DNA from: Torreya grandis | Taxonomy: Eukaryota; Streptophyta; Pinopsida; Cupressales; Taxaceae | Reading direction: 5' to 3' | Assembly: GCA_037957365.1 (NCBI GenBank) | Contig: JARHVA010003526.1 | Coordinates: 820,001 to 884,000 of the forward strand | DNA: 64,000 bases | In this document: positions 23,806-35,860 of the stretch, in pieces | How positions within the stretch are numbered: the stretch's first letter is position 1 | How the letters are laid out: each line of letters starts with the position of its first letter | Program-made: the position numbers and the translations under genes | The notes under the pieces: generated by a model | Told to the model about the DNA's origin: nothing | The model's database searches: none | The model's input: the letters and a program-made list of their open reading frames with translations, nothing else

Positions 23806-26800
23806 TTTTGAGGTATGTTCCTATTGTTGTGTTTGTTTAATTAATTTTTTCATTGATGTTAAAGGTAAATTAAGTGTCATTAATGTCCTATAAGTGATCT
23901 TCTGAAGAGACATGGTGTTTTTTGAAATCTAGTATTGTCTTGGTAAAGGACTGCATAGTGAATCCTCGTGGAGTAAGTGAGTTGAGGATTGTGATAAGAT
24001 GTGTGGTAGTATTTGATCATGGCATGAGGTTTTTTAGGATGATAATGTGTATTAGAGTGCATCTACAATGGAAGGAAGGTCTCAAAGTGGTATGGTACAT
24101 AGTAGGCATATATGAATAGACTTGATCTTCAACATGGATATGGCTTGAAGAGGTATGATGATGATGATATGAATATGTATGGATTTTAATATTGTGAATT
24201 AAAGTGTTATATTATATGAGATATTTTTTGAGTCAATCACATGACTCTTAGAGTGATCCAAAATGGGTATGCTCTTCATTGGTGGTTTTCTCATAGACTT
24301 AGTCTTAAGACCCTGGGTGGTGGAATGTGATGTCATGATCAGGTTTTGAGGCTTGTGAGCTCATGTGAACATGTTTTGAGGTTTTAAATGGTTTTTTAAA
24401 TCATGTTGGTGTATTTTTAAGTCTTCATTTTAATGAGAAAGCATGAGAGTGAGTTTGAAGGTCTCTTATATGTATAAAATGAAGAGATGAAGATGTAATA
24501 AGGAAATTTTGATGCTTTTTGGCATGTGTGACTCTTGCATGGGAAGATGAGATCTTTGGGAGAGATTAGAAAAGGTGTTAACTTTTTTTCTAAGCATTAG
24601 GAGGTGGTTTTAGGGACAAAGCTATATAAACAAATATTAAGAATGGAAACTGGTCTAAAACCCTCTCAAAATCCTCATAATGACTCGATGTTGAATAAAT
24701 TGTTCAAATGTGATTAAAATGGTATTTTATGCCTATATAATTTTTTTAATCTATATTTAACTCCCTCAATAATCTCTAGGTGGTAGTCATTTTTCATAAT
24801 AGTGAGTGAAATCTATAAGAAAATTCTTGTTTATGAAGAAGTTGATATAGAAGACAAAAATTGCATTAGACCAAGTATGAAAATGGATGAATGGATAAGA
24901 TAGAGAATCATTATTTATTTAAGTGAAGGTATATATGAAATTTTTAGTCTCTATTCTAACTATTTTGGTCACTCATTTGGACTTATCGCTAAACTAGGCT
25001 AATGGTGAAACCAGTGAGAAAAACCAATCATAGTGAGAATGTGTTTAGGGATGAGTTTTAGTGAATTAAGAATGGATTTAGTTGATTGATTTTTTTTTTA
25101 AATACATATGTATAATTTTAATATTATTTATATTTTTTTAATTTCATTTAAAATGTTGAAAATAGTGTTCACAAAATGACTTGTCTAGAGAAGGTGTGGC
25201 AGTGAAGGAGTAAGGTTCAGATATTTGTCTATACATCTCACATTTGATATTATAACTATATATATATTCATGTTTGAATATGTGATAAGGATATATAAAT
25301 ATCATATTCATGAATAATTACTTATTAACCATGTCTATAAGGAGTTAGAAGTCATGTTCACCATGACTAGTTCTCAAGGCAAAATGACAGTTCTGAGTAG
25401 GTAAATGAGAATGATGAGTTGAAGGATATTTGAACTTATAAAAATAATCTCATTAATATTATGTTTTTTTTAAATAAGTATTTTAAATATAAATCATTTA
25501 TTTAATGTTTATATTCACTTTAAGAGTTTTTAATATGAAATCCAAATTGGCTTATTTGGTTGTGTTAAAACTATGATGGAGAAACTTAACAAATTGGTAT
25601 GTAAGACCAATGGTTGAAAACATAAACAATGGTATATATATTTTATGATATAAAATATATCACATAAAAACTATTAATTCTCATGATATTCATTTAATTG
25701 TCCTTATATGATTTTAAAAATAACATTCATCATGACTATGTTGATAGGCTTATTAACAGTTCTATGTAGTCATCTAGAAAATATGAGTCTGGGTGGTTTG
25801 ACAAGATTTGAATTATGAATATGTTATTTAGGTCCAAAAGGCTAATTTTAATTTAGTTTTATTCATGATAATTCCTATGAAAGTGTGGAGAGTTAATATT
25901 TTATGACTGGGGTTATGACATAGTTAGACAGTTCTGAGTGGTCATATTGCAAGAGTGTGTTTAAGGTTTTTAAACCTATTTGGTGATGTAAAATGAGCAT
26001 GGTGATTAAAATGAGGTCATAAATATTGTATTAATATTATTTAATGACATTTTTATGTGGTATATTTGGTTTTATGCTTTATATATTCAAGGCAAACTTT
26101 TTCTATGTGTGAAGGCCTAAGGGCAAGTAGACCTAATGGCATGATTCAAGGAGCAATATAAGATAAAATGTGGTATGGACCAATATTAATGTTATAATTG
26201 GTATATTTTTAAGTTTTTCATGTGTTTTTTGAGACTCAAGATGTTTCAAGGTGTTTTAAATGTAATGTGTGCCTTGAGAAGACCTAATTGCATTAGGTCT
26301 CTAATAGGCATAATGGGGTTTTGGCCTCTAGGAGTGGTAACCGACCTATGTGATGGTTTTCTAAAAATTTAAATGTTATTTTTGAAACATTAAAATGGTA
26401 ATACAAGTGTTTAAATATTTTTTGATGACCAAGGTGGGTAAGAGCAAGAGTCTTGTATTTATATAAGGCATACTAAGACTATTTGGGCTAGATAAGCAGA
26501 TGTGTAAGCAAGCAAAAAAATAAAATTTATTCATGTAGATGTTAAGATAATTTAGGAGAATAATTAGGTAATGTGTAAAATCAAATTAAATTATATTATT
26601 ATTAATTAACATGCATCATAATTTATTCATGTAGATGATAAGGTCATTTGACCTAATAATCCTAGTATGAGGCACGTTGGAGTGAAGAAGCCTAGAGGCT
26701 ATTTTGAGAGGGGTAAAAGGTTGAGAAGAGATAAATGAGTTGATTTTATATTGAGATACCATCATATATTTATCATATAGGTGTTATTTATGTATGATAG

Positions 26801-27341
26801 ATATTGGAATCTAGATAAATAAGATAAAGAGCTGAAGAAGAGATCACCATCTATTGATTGAGCAACAATGTGTTAGGAAGGTGATCAAGCTTGTCTTGGA
26901 TAAGTTGGTGTTTATTCAAGAGGGTGTGGGATATGAATTATAGGTTTTATCTTGAAAATTTTTCTTTAAAGTGGGTGGGTTGGTTCCAAGTATCTTATGG
27001 GTTTGGATCCTCCTTGCAAGTTAGAGCTTTCTAAAGTACTAGTTGAGTTGGTGATTGAATAGTGAGGGGTTGGTGCTCCTTAAGGGTTTGATACCTCACT
27101 AAATGTTGATCCATTTCATATGGGATAGTATACCATGTGGTGATTTAGTGAATTTTATCCCTCATGAGGGTTTATAACATATCTATTGTGTTCTTGTGTT
27201 ATGTTCTTACTTTATGCTCATATGAATGGTTGATTATGCACTGTTATATCTCTAGATTAGTTTGTTTGATGAATGATAAGAGGTATTGAAAGAAAACTTT
27301 GTACACTCATTCACCCCCTCTTAGTGGTTATGTTTCCAATA
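23806..27341 (+). repeat. Element B2, 3' LTR
   Basis: A 3,536-base LTR, uninterrupted, starting TTTTGAGGTATG and ending TTTCCAATA, followed by GCTAT. It is the full reference copy for the split left LTR. Confidence 0.85.
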
Positions 27342-27346
27342 GCTAT

Positions 27347-28486
27347 ATAAAAATTCCAATAAATAAGGTTTTTCTTGTAGATTTTACTCATTGTCATGAA
27401 AAACCAAAACCACTTGGAAAAACCTGGAAGAGTCCTTTATATGTTCCAAACATCAAAATAAGTCAAAAAATAAATTTTGATCCATAACAAATAATATATT
27501 TCCTATCAGGTCAATATGAGGGTTTTAGGAGGCTTTTGACTAGTTTCCCTTATTATAAATCATTCATAAGATATTTCCCTCAACTCTAAAACTAATGCCA
27601 AGAAAATAAATATAGGGACCTTCCCCAAATTTTATGAGCTACTTAGGATCTCATGTAAAGTTTTCACATGCCAAAAAACACAATAAATTCCTTCTCAAGT
27701 CTACAACACCCCATTTTATGCACATACATGACCTTATCACTAGTTTTCATGATTTATTCTTCAATTAATGATCTCAAAATTTGTAAACACACTTAACATA
27801 ACCTCACACACCTTTACCAATGATCTTTATAGATATATCACCTTGGGAAATGAACTTGACCCCTCATTAGGCCAAATTAGGTCTCTTTGTACACAATGCC
27901 TTACACTGCCAGTCATAATTAGACCATGATCATGCCTTGAAACCTATTTCACTACTCAAAATAGTAAAATTCACTCATACTATGCTCACATACTACTAAT
28001 CTTATTCACATAAATCTCAAATTCTTCACCTCTTCATGTTACCAAGTCTATGACTTCTTACTAGGTCTTCATGTGTGGCCTAAGCCTTAAGACTTGACCT
28101 TGAAACTCATTTCAAGGCTTATTTGATTATTTCTCATGTTTACATAGTTTTTTATACTCTCTCATGCATGTACTAGCATAAATCATCAAGATTTACTATT
28201 TTTTTAATGGACACACCTTCTCTTAGGACTAGACTAGACTTATTAAGACACTTAGTACACAATAGTAGCTTACCTTGTACCATGATATTGAATTTGACAT
28301 GCCAAAAACCTTAGATAAATTATCAAGTTACCTTCAAATTCTCTTGTCATGAGACTTTTTTGACACATATCATCTCATCATACATGTATTCAACTCCGAC
28401 CTTGACATAATTGACATCTATCTTGACTTTGACATCAATGACAACAACAATGCTTCAAAACCAACAACATGAATCATACCTCAATA
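27347..28486 (-). repeat. Element B1, 3' LTR, inner part
   Basis: Co-linear with about 33165-34301: TTACTCATTGTCATGA...ACCAAAACCACTTG at 27380-27420 against 33190-33230, and CACCTTCTCTTAGGACTAGA at 28215 against 34029. Ends CCTCAATA. Confidence 0.85.
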
Positions 28487-28520
28487 ATCTTCCCATTTTT
28501 CATTGATGGAAAACATTATA
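28487..28520 (-). promoter_or_regulatory. Polypurine-like tract of element B1
   Basis: The minus strand reads GAAAAATGGGAAGAT just before the 3' LTR, preceded by CCATCAATG as in B2. It is a decayed tract; a better one (TTTCAAAGGGGGAGAAAG on the minus strand) lies near 28590. Confidence 0.5.
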
Positions 28521-29460
28521 ATATATTAGATTTTTCTCATCTCTTAAATCTAGATCTTATTTGATATTTAGTCTTTCTCCCAAATAGGGACTTTCTCCCC
28601 CTTTGAAATTAATGACAAAGGGCCATGTTCTTGGAAAATTATTTGATCCTTGGACCTAAAGCAATACACATTTTATTTTAAAATTATCTTAACATATATT
28701 ATTCTTACATACCTACACTTTAAGCATGATTGGCTCTCCTTTTCTGAATGAGAATTTAATACATTTTCAAAACTGTGACTTGGTTTGGTTAAGTCATCAT
28801 GCAAACTCTTTATCACCTATCTCTTGTGATCATACCTATAGTAGAATCCTGATTTAACCTTGAATGTTAAATTCACATAATACCACAAAAATATCCTTAA
28901 GACCCAATATCCTTCATGCTATTTACTTATTATATGAGTGCCTTCATGAATACTAATGGATTCACCTATGCTATAGAGAACTAAAATAGCATAAATTTGA
29001 GAGATTCCTAGATCTCCATGTCCTTACTAGACTAAAATTCATTCATCATCCTCTTGGGCTTGAATATCCCTTTTGGAATGACCTCCTCAATCTTTTTTTG
29101 AACAACATTCTATCTTGTTTTATTTGTCTTGTATCCTTCATTAACAAACTAAGTTGATAGAGATAATTATTGGCACTCCTTTACATCATGACTATGCTTT
29201 ATCATGGAAAATAGTCCACTTAAAATTGTAAACTTATCATCAACCCTAACTACCCTGGGTTTCCACTTACTTGTCTTCTTTTTGGTATTCTAAGGTTCTC
29301 AACTTTCATGTCTTATCTTGAGTATCCATGCTAACAATTCCTTACAATATGACTAATCTTATGAAAATTGAAACATACTACTCCTCATAATGAAAAAATG
29401 CCATGACCTATACCTATTGATATATGATTCTCTTCATAGTTCCATGCATATTAATTTTTG
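28521..29460 (-). other. 3' internal part of element B1 without recognisable pol
   Basis: Below the gag relic there is only about 1 kb. A few gag-tail-like stretches remain (basic, Lys/Trp-rich near 29260), then non-coding DNA. No integrase or RT motif was found, so pol was lost before insertion or was never present. Confidence 0.5.
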
Positions 29461-29469
29461 GAGGGTCTT

Positions 29470-31185
29470 ATACAATGCCTTTCTCTATGTCTAAATTGGT
29501 TACATGAATAACAATAGACATTGAAAAGGTTAGCATACCTTATAACATTAGGTTAATTGATAGTATTAGACTTCATTATACAAGAACCCTTATTCTTTGA
29601 TTGATCATTGACCTTCTTATTCACATTAGTGATCTTCTTTTGGTCTCCAATGAATCCAAGGCCTATTTTGTCATTAGAAGTCTTTTGACTAATTAGAATG
29701 TTTTCTAGATCATTGGTACTCTTTTCATACATCACAAAGGACTTAAAATTACTTGATGCTTGATCTAACTTAGCTCTTAATTAATCTACTTCAGTTACAT
29801 ACTTTTCACATTCTTCTTTTTTTGTCTTTAGACTAGCAATCACAATCTCAAGTTGAGTCTCGACTTGTTTGAGTATTTCCTCTTGTTAATTAGATTTATT
29901 GCTCAGTATAGTTTCAAATAAGTTGATTTTATCCTCATAATACTCTATAAGATACATCATCATCCTATTCTTCTTTTTTACCATCGTTATTTCTTCTAGA
30001 GTATTTATCAACTCAACCTTATAGGCCATCTCATCTCATTATTCATCAGAATCACCAACATAACCTCCAATCCATATGGACTCTTCTTTATTTGAGTAGC
30101 TTGATTCTTCAACCATGAAGATAACTTATTTAACACTAGGTCCATCACATTCATTTTCATCCTCAATGTCACTTCTTTCATCTCATTGGATGAGCTATAA
30201 TCTTTCTTGATGTAGAAACTTCTTTTATTTTTAAAAAACTTCATATCATCATATCTTCTATAGATTTTCTTGCTCTTATCATACATATAGGAAATTTTAT
30301 CATCATCATGACATTCATCATGCTCTTCATCATCCTTATCATTATGATTATGAGGAAACTATTTATAAAAGTGTCCAATCTCTCCATAATTGAAACATTT
30401 AAATGTCAATTTGCCCTTGTATCTACCTAAGCCTATCTCTAAATTTCTTGTAAACATAACTATAAAATCATCATCATCAATATTAGATTCATCATTTTTT
30501 TATATTTCTTACCTTGTGTCTTATTCTATTTTTTATTCTTTTTTCCTTGAATGCAACTTCCTTCTTTGCAGGTCTTCCTTCACTTGTCCTCATCTCATAG
30601 GTTTTTAGGGTGCCATGAAGTCCATCCATCTCTAGATTTTCTAAATCTCACATTTATTCAAAAACAGATACCTTAGAATCAAATTTGGGAGTTAGATACC
30701 TCAAGACATTTTGAATAATATTAGACTATTCTAAATCTTTGCCTAAACCTCTTATGATTTTGACCACTTCATCAATCCTCAACAAGTAGGCTATAATGGT
30801 CTTATCTTCATTCATTTTTAGGCTTTCAAATGATATTTTATGGCTTTGTAATTTAGCCAATTTGATCTTGGAGTATCCCTCATTAATATTCTTCAAATTG
30901 TCCCACATTTATTTTGTAGACATACAATTCATCACTTTCACAGTTATGCCTCTTATAGGCCACACATAATACCACTCATTGCTTTTGAGTTATTATCACT
31001 AGCCTTCTTGCCTGCTACATCTATAGGAGAAATAGGGGGTGTAGTATGTCCATAAAATAATGATTAAAAAACAACATGACCTTGATACATCAGATATTTA
31101 ATCATCCTAACACTTCAAAAAACATAATTGGATCCATTAAATAATGGATCTTTGCTTATAGAGAAACCATCTTGTGCTTGACTAG
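29470..31185 (-). pseudogene. gag: Relic copia-type gag of element B1
   Basis: Starts about 50 bases after the primer site. Minus-strand landmarks: DPLFNGSNYVF (N-terminal gag motif), TPPISPIDVAGKKASDNNSK, MWDNLKNINEGYSKIKLAKL (30908), LQSHKISFESLKMNEDKTI, then LEMDGLHG.LKTYEMRTSEG. This is the UBN2/copia gag family. A zinc knuckle near 30397-30345 reads CFNYGEIGHFYK with its second Cys changed to Tyr and the last to Phe. A coiled-coil region (about 29880-29760) follows, then SNDKIGLGF and a second knuckle, YCYSCNQFRHREALY (about 29515-29475), with its last Cys lost. Stops and frameshifts occur throughout. It would have formed the particle shell. Confidence 0.85.
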
Positions 31186-31232
31186 TCACCTTTACCTACT
31201 TAGAATATCCTTTAGGTTGTAAGACCTAATTC

Positions 31233-31255
31233 AAAGGACCTGATCTGATACCAAA
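31233..31255 (-). promoter_or_regulatory. Primer-binding site of element B1 (initiator-Met type)
   Basis: The minus strand reads TTTGGTATCAGATCAGGTCC directly inside the right LTR. TGGTATCAGA matches the initiator-Met primer site. This shows that the right LTR is the 5' LTR. Confidence 0.8.
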
Positions 31256-34200
31256 TGTTAGAGGTACAACTAATAAAAATGGGCGTTAATTATTTTTCTT
31301 AAAATAATCCTTTAATTTTACTTAACATTCATGAAGCATTCATTCACTTACATATAATAATCAATGCATACACAAGCATCTATGAAAGCAAACGACATTA
31401 GAGCATAAGGTGTATGTGAGAAAATATATTGGTGAATAAAACCCACTGATGTATATATTATAATATAGTACTATAATTAATTAATCAAACTTTTAGTGAG
31501 GAACCAACCTCACAAGGATCACCAATCCCTCACTAGTCAAACACCAAATCAACTAGATTTTTTAGCAAGCTCTAACCTAGAAGGAGGATCCAAACCCATA
31601 GGTAAAAAAGCACCAAATAAAATACCTTAAATATATAATCATTATTGGACATCCTTTTATCACTCAACTAAATATTACCTCCTTAGTTTTCTCTTCTCAC
31701 ACTTCTGTTTCTCTCAAATGACCTATTATGCCTTTTCACTCAACTAGCCCTTTCCTTGGCCAAATTAGGTCAAATGACCTTGATAAAAACATCTAAAAAC
31801 AATTTTATACATTAATGGAATATTAAATATACCTATATAATTAAATTAAATTCCTTTAACTATTCTCCAAAACTTAATATCCTTCACTCATATGCTCAAT
31901 ACTCTAACTAGTCAAATTTGGCCTATTAGGCCTTATCTTTATACTTGACTCTTGATCTTACCCATATTGGTTAGAAAATAACCTTGTAACACTTGGATAA
32001 TAATTAAAATATATCAATACTTAGTTTAAATTTTTTAACAATCACTACATAGCTTGGCCATTACCCTTTAGGGCCAAAACCACCATTAGGCCTAATAGAG
32101 ACCTAATGTAATTAGGCCTTCTCTAAGTGCACATTTCACTTAGACCTCCTTGGAAAATTTTTAGAATAAAAAAATGAATTAAAAAATTCACATGTATATT
32201 TAATAAACCACTAAAAATCTTTTCTTATGTCCCTAACACAATTTGGCTCTTTCACTCCTTGAACTAAACAATTAGGTCTACTCGTAATTAAGACTTCTTA
32301 CTACTAGAAAGTTTGTGTTTCAAATATGAAGAATGAATTAATTTTTTAAATATAAAACAAAAAAAAAACTATATAATTTAAATTACCTTAAAAACATCCC
32401 TAGGTGCTTTATTTTTCACCACACATGCCAACAGACCTCAATAACACTCCTGCAAAAGGCTTACTCAGAACCACTAAACACTTCTCAGCATAGAGTCAAG
32501 AAAATTTGAATTTAAATAATTTAATGGGGAATTATAATTAATATAAACATGATAATTTTATTCTTCATCTTAGATCAAAATGACTCAGGAACATCATTTT
32601 CAATCACACACAAAAAACTTCCTATAGCATCAAAAACATAGTTATGAAAATCAAGAATTAGAAAAATTTTGTGAATTATTTTTTGATATTAAAATGGGTT
32701 TAAATTAACCTTAATAATACTTATATAATATTTTTAAATATATATTTCATGGTTATATGTCAATATTGGTCTTACAAACCAATCTCACAACTTCACTCTA
32801 CCTAGACTTCACTATGTTAGACCATTTTGATGACATCTTTTTTCTTGTGTATGTGAATAATAAACACTTATAATCAAAGTTTATATTAGGTATAGGTATT
32901 TTAAAATTAATCCATGCATTTTTATCCATCCCTAATATTATGCAACCAATCTTGAATCTCATTCTCATTCTTGTCTAGTTTTCTCATTGTCTTGCTCATT
33001 AGGCCTAATTAGCGATAGGTCAACTTTCATGACAATTTTATCATCTTTATGATATAAAAACTTATTATAAATTTAATATTATCATAAAATATAAGTCTTA
33101 CACATCATCCACCATCCATTGGCATTGTTTGACCTGGTCAACCCTACTTTTTGTATCAAAATTTTGAGAAATAAGGGTTTTTTTATAACTTCTACTCATT
33201 GTCATGACAAACCAAAACCACTTGAAGAAACCTATAAAAGTCATTTAAATGTTACAAAAATAAAAATAGGTCAAAAAAATAATTCTGATCCATAACCAGA
33301 AATATCTTTCGTATCGGGTTAATATGAGGGTTTTAGGAGGGTTTTGACTAGTTTCCCTTCTTGGCAATCATTCATAAAGGATTGACCCTCAAATCCAAAA
33401 ATAATGATAGTAAAATAAATATAGGGAAATTTTAAAACTTATATGATCTTATTAATATATCATGTAAAGGTTTCACATGCCAATGAGCACAAGAAATTCC
33501 TTTTTAGGTCTACAACACCCCATTCTCTGCACACAAAGGACCTTATCACTAGTTTTCATGATTTATTCATCAAGTAATGATCTCAAAATTTTTAAACACA
33601 ATTAACATAACATCTCACTATAAATGATATTGAGAGATATTTCACCTTTGGAAATGAACTTGACCCCTCATTAGGCCAAATTAGGTCTCTTTGTACACTA
33701 GGCCTTACGTTTCCAATCATACTTGGACCATGATCATGCCTTGAAACCTATTGAACTACTCAAAACAACTTATCAACATGTCAAATTCATCCATACCATG
33801 TTAATTTAATACCAAACTTATTCACATAGTCTTGTATTCTTCACCTCATCATTCTACCAGGCCTATGCCATCTTATTAAGTCTTCATGTGTGGCCTAAGC
33901 CTCAAGACTTGACCTTGAAACTCATTTTAAGGCATAGTTACCTCTTGATCATGTTTGTACAACTTTGTATACTTTATAATGCATGTCCTGACACAAATCA
34001 TAAATATTTACTATGATTTTTATGCAAACACCTTCTCTTAGGACTAGACAAGGCTTCTCAAGACACCTAGTACACAATAGTAGCTTACCTTGTATCATGA
34101 TCCTAACTTTGACATGCCAACAACATCAGAGGAATTACCAAGTTTCCTTCAAATTATCTTATCATGAGACTTATTTGACACATATCATCTCATCATTCAT

Positions 34201-34301
34201 GGCTTCAACTCTAACCTTGATATAGTTGACATTTGTCTTGACTTTGACATTAATGATAACAACAATGCTTCAAAACCAATAACATGAATCATATCTCAAC
34301 A
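31256..34301 (-). repeat. Element B1, 5' LTR
   Basis: A 3,046-base uninterrupted LTR from TGTTAGAGG to CTCAACA on the + strand. It is the reference copy that proves how the left LTR is split by B2. Confidence 0.85.
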
Positions 34302-34306
34302 TATTG

Positions 34307-34842
34307 ATAGAGATATATCAACTCATGTTACTAGCCCCTTTTTATTGGGTTGTAAGAGGTACAATTCAAAATAACTAGGGTTGTTTGTTATCCAGATATG
34401 GCACACAAGTGAAAATAATTTAAGGCATAGAATGATTACATAGGGGGAAACATAGGTCTAGTCTAAATTTGAAGTCACTCATATGTATATCTCTCACTAG
34501 ACACCTATGTCAAGAGTAGACATAATCATCGACATTATTGTCCCAGATGGACATAATTGTCTGAAGGTTAAAAATAGTTAGAATACTAAATGAATAAATT
34601 CTATATCTCTAATACCTCCATGTCATGCCTGTTGATCACGACCACAATCTAGAACTAAAAAATAGATAAGATACACTCTCTTTATCCCTTAGTTTATTAG
34701 TACTTGTATTTATTTCACATGAGTAAATGAGGTATATTATCAAAATATATATTACATTGTTAAAATATGAACAATACTTGATTAAAATTCAAATAACTTT
34801 ATTTCTTGATGTTTATCTTATGAATCCAAAACCATTAAAATA
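34307..34842 (+). repeat. Element A, 3' LTR, right part
   Basis: Resumes the A LTR after B1; co-linear with about 1090-1625 (for example, the block near 34325-34400, and TATCTCTCACTA at 1267 and 34487). Confidence 0.8.
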
Positions 34843-35439
34843 TTTTGTATGTGCTAAGGGTATACATAAGTATGCATTCAAAATATCTTAGGAATTTAAT
34901 GAAATATAGAGAGGTAATACAAGTGTTGGAGGATTTATAAATCAAAACTTGATTGGTTGGGAAGTCACATAATTAGATGCTAATAAATAAAGGTCACTCA
35001 AAAAAGTAATATTTGTTAAAGGATCATAGATACAATACGAAAGTTAAGAGAGATTTTTATCCATAATTCAATTGACATGGATGGACATCTCTTCACATTT
35101 GTTACATGATACAATCTTTAGACATAGGTAAAGTATATTCTTGTCCATAGGTGGTGGTCAATGAATTTTCATGTAAAATAAAAATTTTATAAGGTGATTT
35201 TTATCTCATGGGTAAATCCTCATTATCTAAACATATATCATTTGATATGGGAGACTATAAATTTATTCTATGAGATCCCACTAATCAAGACTAATGTGTG
35301 TTAGACATGATTAAAAAAGAGGGATCAAGTTTAGAAAATGATTAAGTGGAGATTTGAATTAAGTGGATTCTAACTAAATATGATTGTATGATAGTGTTTT
35401 GGTCTCATAAATTATAATATAGTAAAGGTAGTTTAAGGA
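34843..35439. other. Unassigned stretch
   Basis: Sequence to the right of element A. No coding domain and no repeat partner recognised in the window. Confidence 0.35.
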
Positions 35440-35860
35440 AATTGTATCATCCTAACCAATGGTGTAGGTGACACAAATATCTTATAAACAAATTGTATTA
35501 GTTTTATTTGATATAATATAATTAAAAATGGGTATAAAAAATGATTGTATCCATTTTAATGATGTGTTTGGGGAAACATGGGCTAAATAATACTATATTA
35601 AGCTAGCTGATATAGGTGAAATATAACAAGTTAAAGGAACATATTGTATTAATCTAGCTGATATAGTTAGACTTGATATGGAAGTAGACAATTGTATCAG
35701 GATGGCCAATAAATCTAAAATGAGATTGGAATCAAAATCCTATATTAGGTTATCTGCTATAGTTATAGAAAAATTAATATGTATAGGGGTGAGTGATACA
35801 TTAGTATTGATATAAAATTATATCAAAGTAGTTGATATAGTTGGTAAATTGTAAACATAA
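35440..35860. repeat. Array 1 of a roughly 40-50 bp degenerate repeat
   Basis: About eight copies of a motif close to TATTAGGATAGCTGATATAG followed by TTGG and an A-rich spacer. Clear copies lie near 35600, 35650, 35745 and 35820. The same motif forms array 2 at 37960-38240. Confidence 0.6.

Larger units (their letters stand above)
11307..27341 (+). mobile_element. Element B2: non-coding relative of B1 with 3.5 kb LTRs
   Basis: LTRs at 11307-14162 plus 20679-21357 (3,535 bases, split by C) and 23806-27341 (3,536 bases). They begin TGTTGAGG/TTTTGAGG and end TTTCCAATA. Both are the reverse complement of the B1 LTR family, with about 480 more bases. Flanks GTTAT (11302-11306) and GCTAT (27342-27346) form a 4-of-5 target duplication. 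Removing B2 restores co-linearity of the B1 LTR with its partner (join 11306/27347 against about 33150-33190). A primer site follows the left LTR and a copia-type polypurine tract precedes the right one, so it runs on the + strand. The 2.4 kb internal part has no gag or pol that I recognise. Confidence 0.8.
9391..34301 (-). mobile_element. Element B1: gag-only Ty1/copia-type element with 3 kb LTRs
   Basis: Left LTR (9391-11306 plus 27347-28486, split by B2) and right LTR (31256-34301) are both about 3.05 kb, begin TGTTGGAGG/TGTTAGAGG and end in CTCAA-CA/TA. The primer site inside the right LTR (TGGTATCAGATC on the minus strand, initiator-Met type) makes the right copy the 5' LTR, so the element runs on the minus strand. 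The internal part is only about 2.8 kb and holds a copia-type gag and nothing recognisable as protease, integrase or RT. It sits in the 3' LTR of A: the A sequence resumes at 34307 with five extra bases, as expected for a target duplication. The two arms (GGATA and TATTG) no longer match. Confidence 0.8.
359..34842 (+). mobile_element. Element A: gag-only Ty3-type LTR element, outermost of a four-level nest
   Basis: Two copies of a roughly 1.27 kb direct repeat flank a gag relic on the + strand. The right copy is split by a 24.9 kb insertion (element B1); without it, A is about 9.6 kb. The gag relic has a Ty3-type core and a C-x2-H-x4-H-x4-C zinc-knuckle-like motif of the kind seen in Tat/Ogre-like elements. 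A G-rich polypurine tract lies directly before the right LTR, which fixes the + orientation. I found no protease, RT, RNase H or integrase between gag and the polypurine tract, so A looks non-autonomous. An antisense PMD-protein relic and a hairpin array fill part of that space. LTR ends are approximate because both copies are decayed. The tRNA primer site after the left LTR was not identified. Confidence 0.75.

Noticed and set aside
9391..34301. A giant inverted duplication (9391-14160 against 23800-34300)
   Set aside because: The inverted similarity comes from LTRs of one family in B1 (minus) and B2 (plus). Primer sites, polypurine tracts, LTR lengths and insertion joins all fit nested insertion better than inversion.
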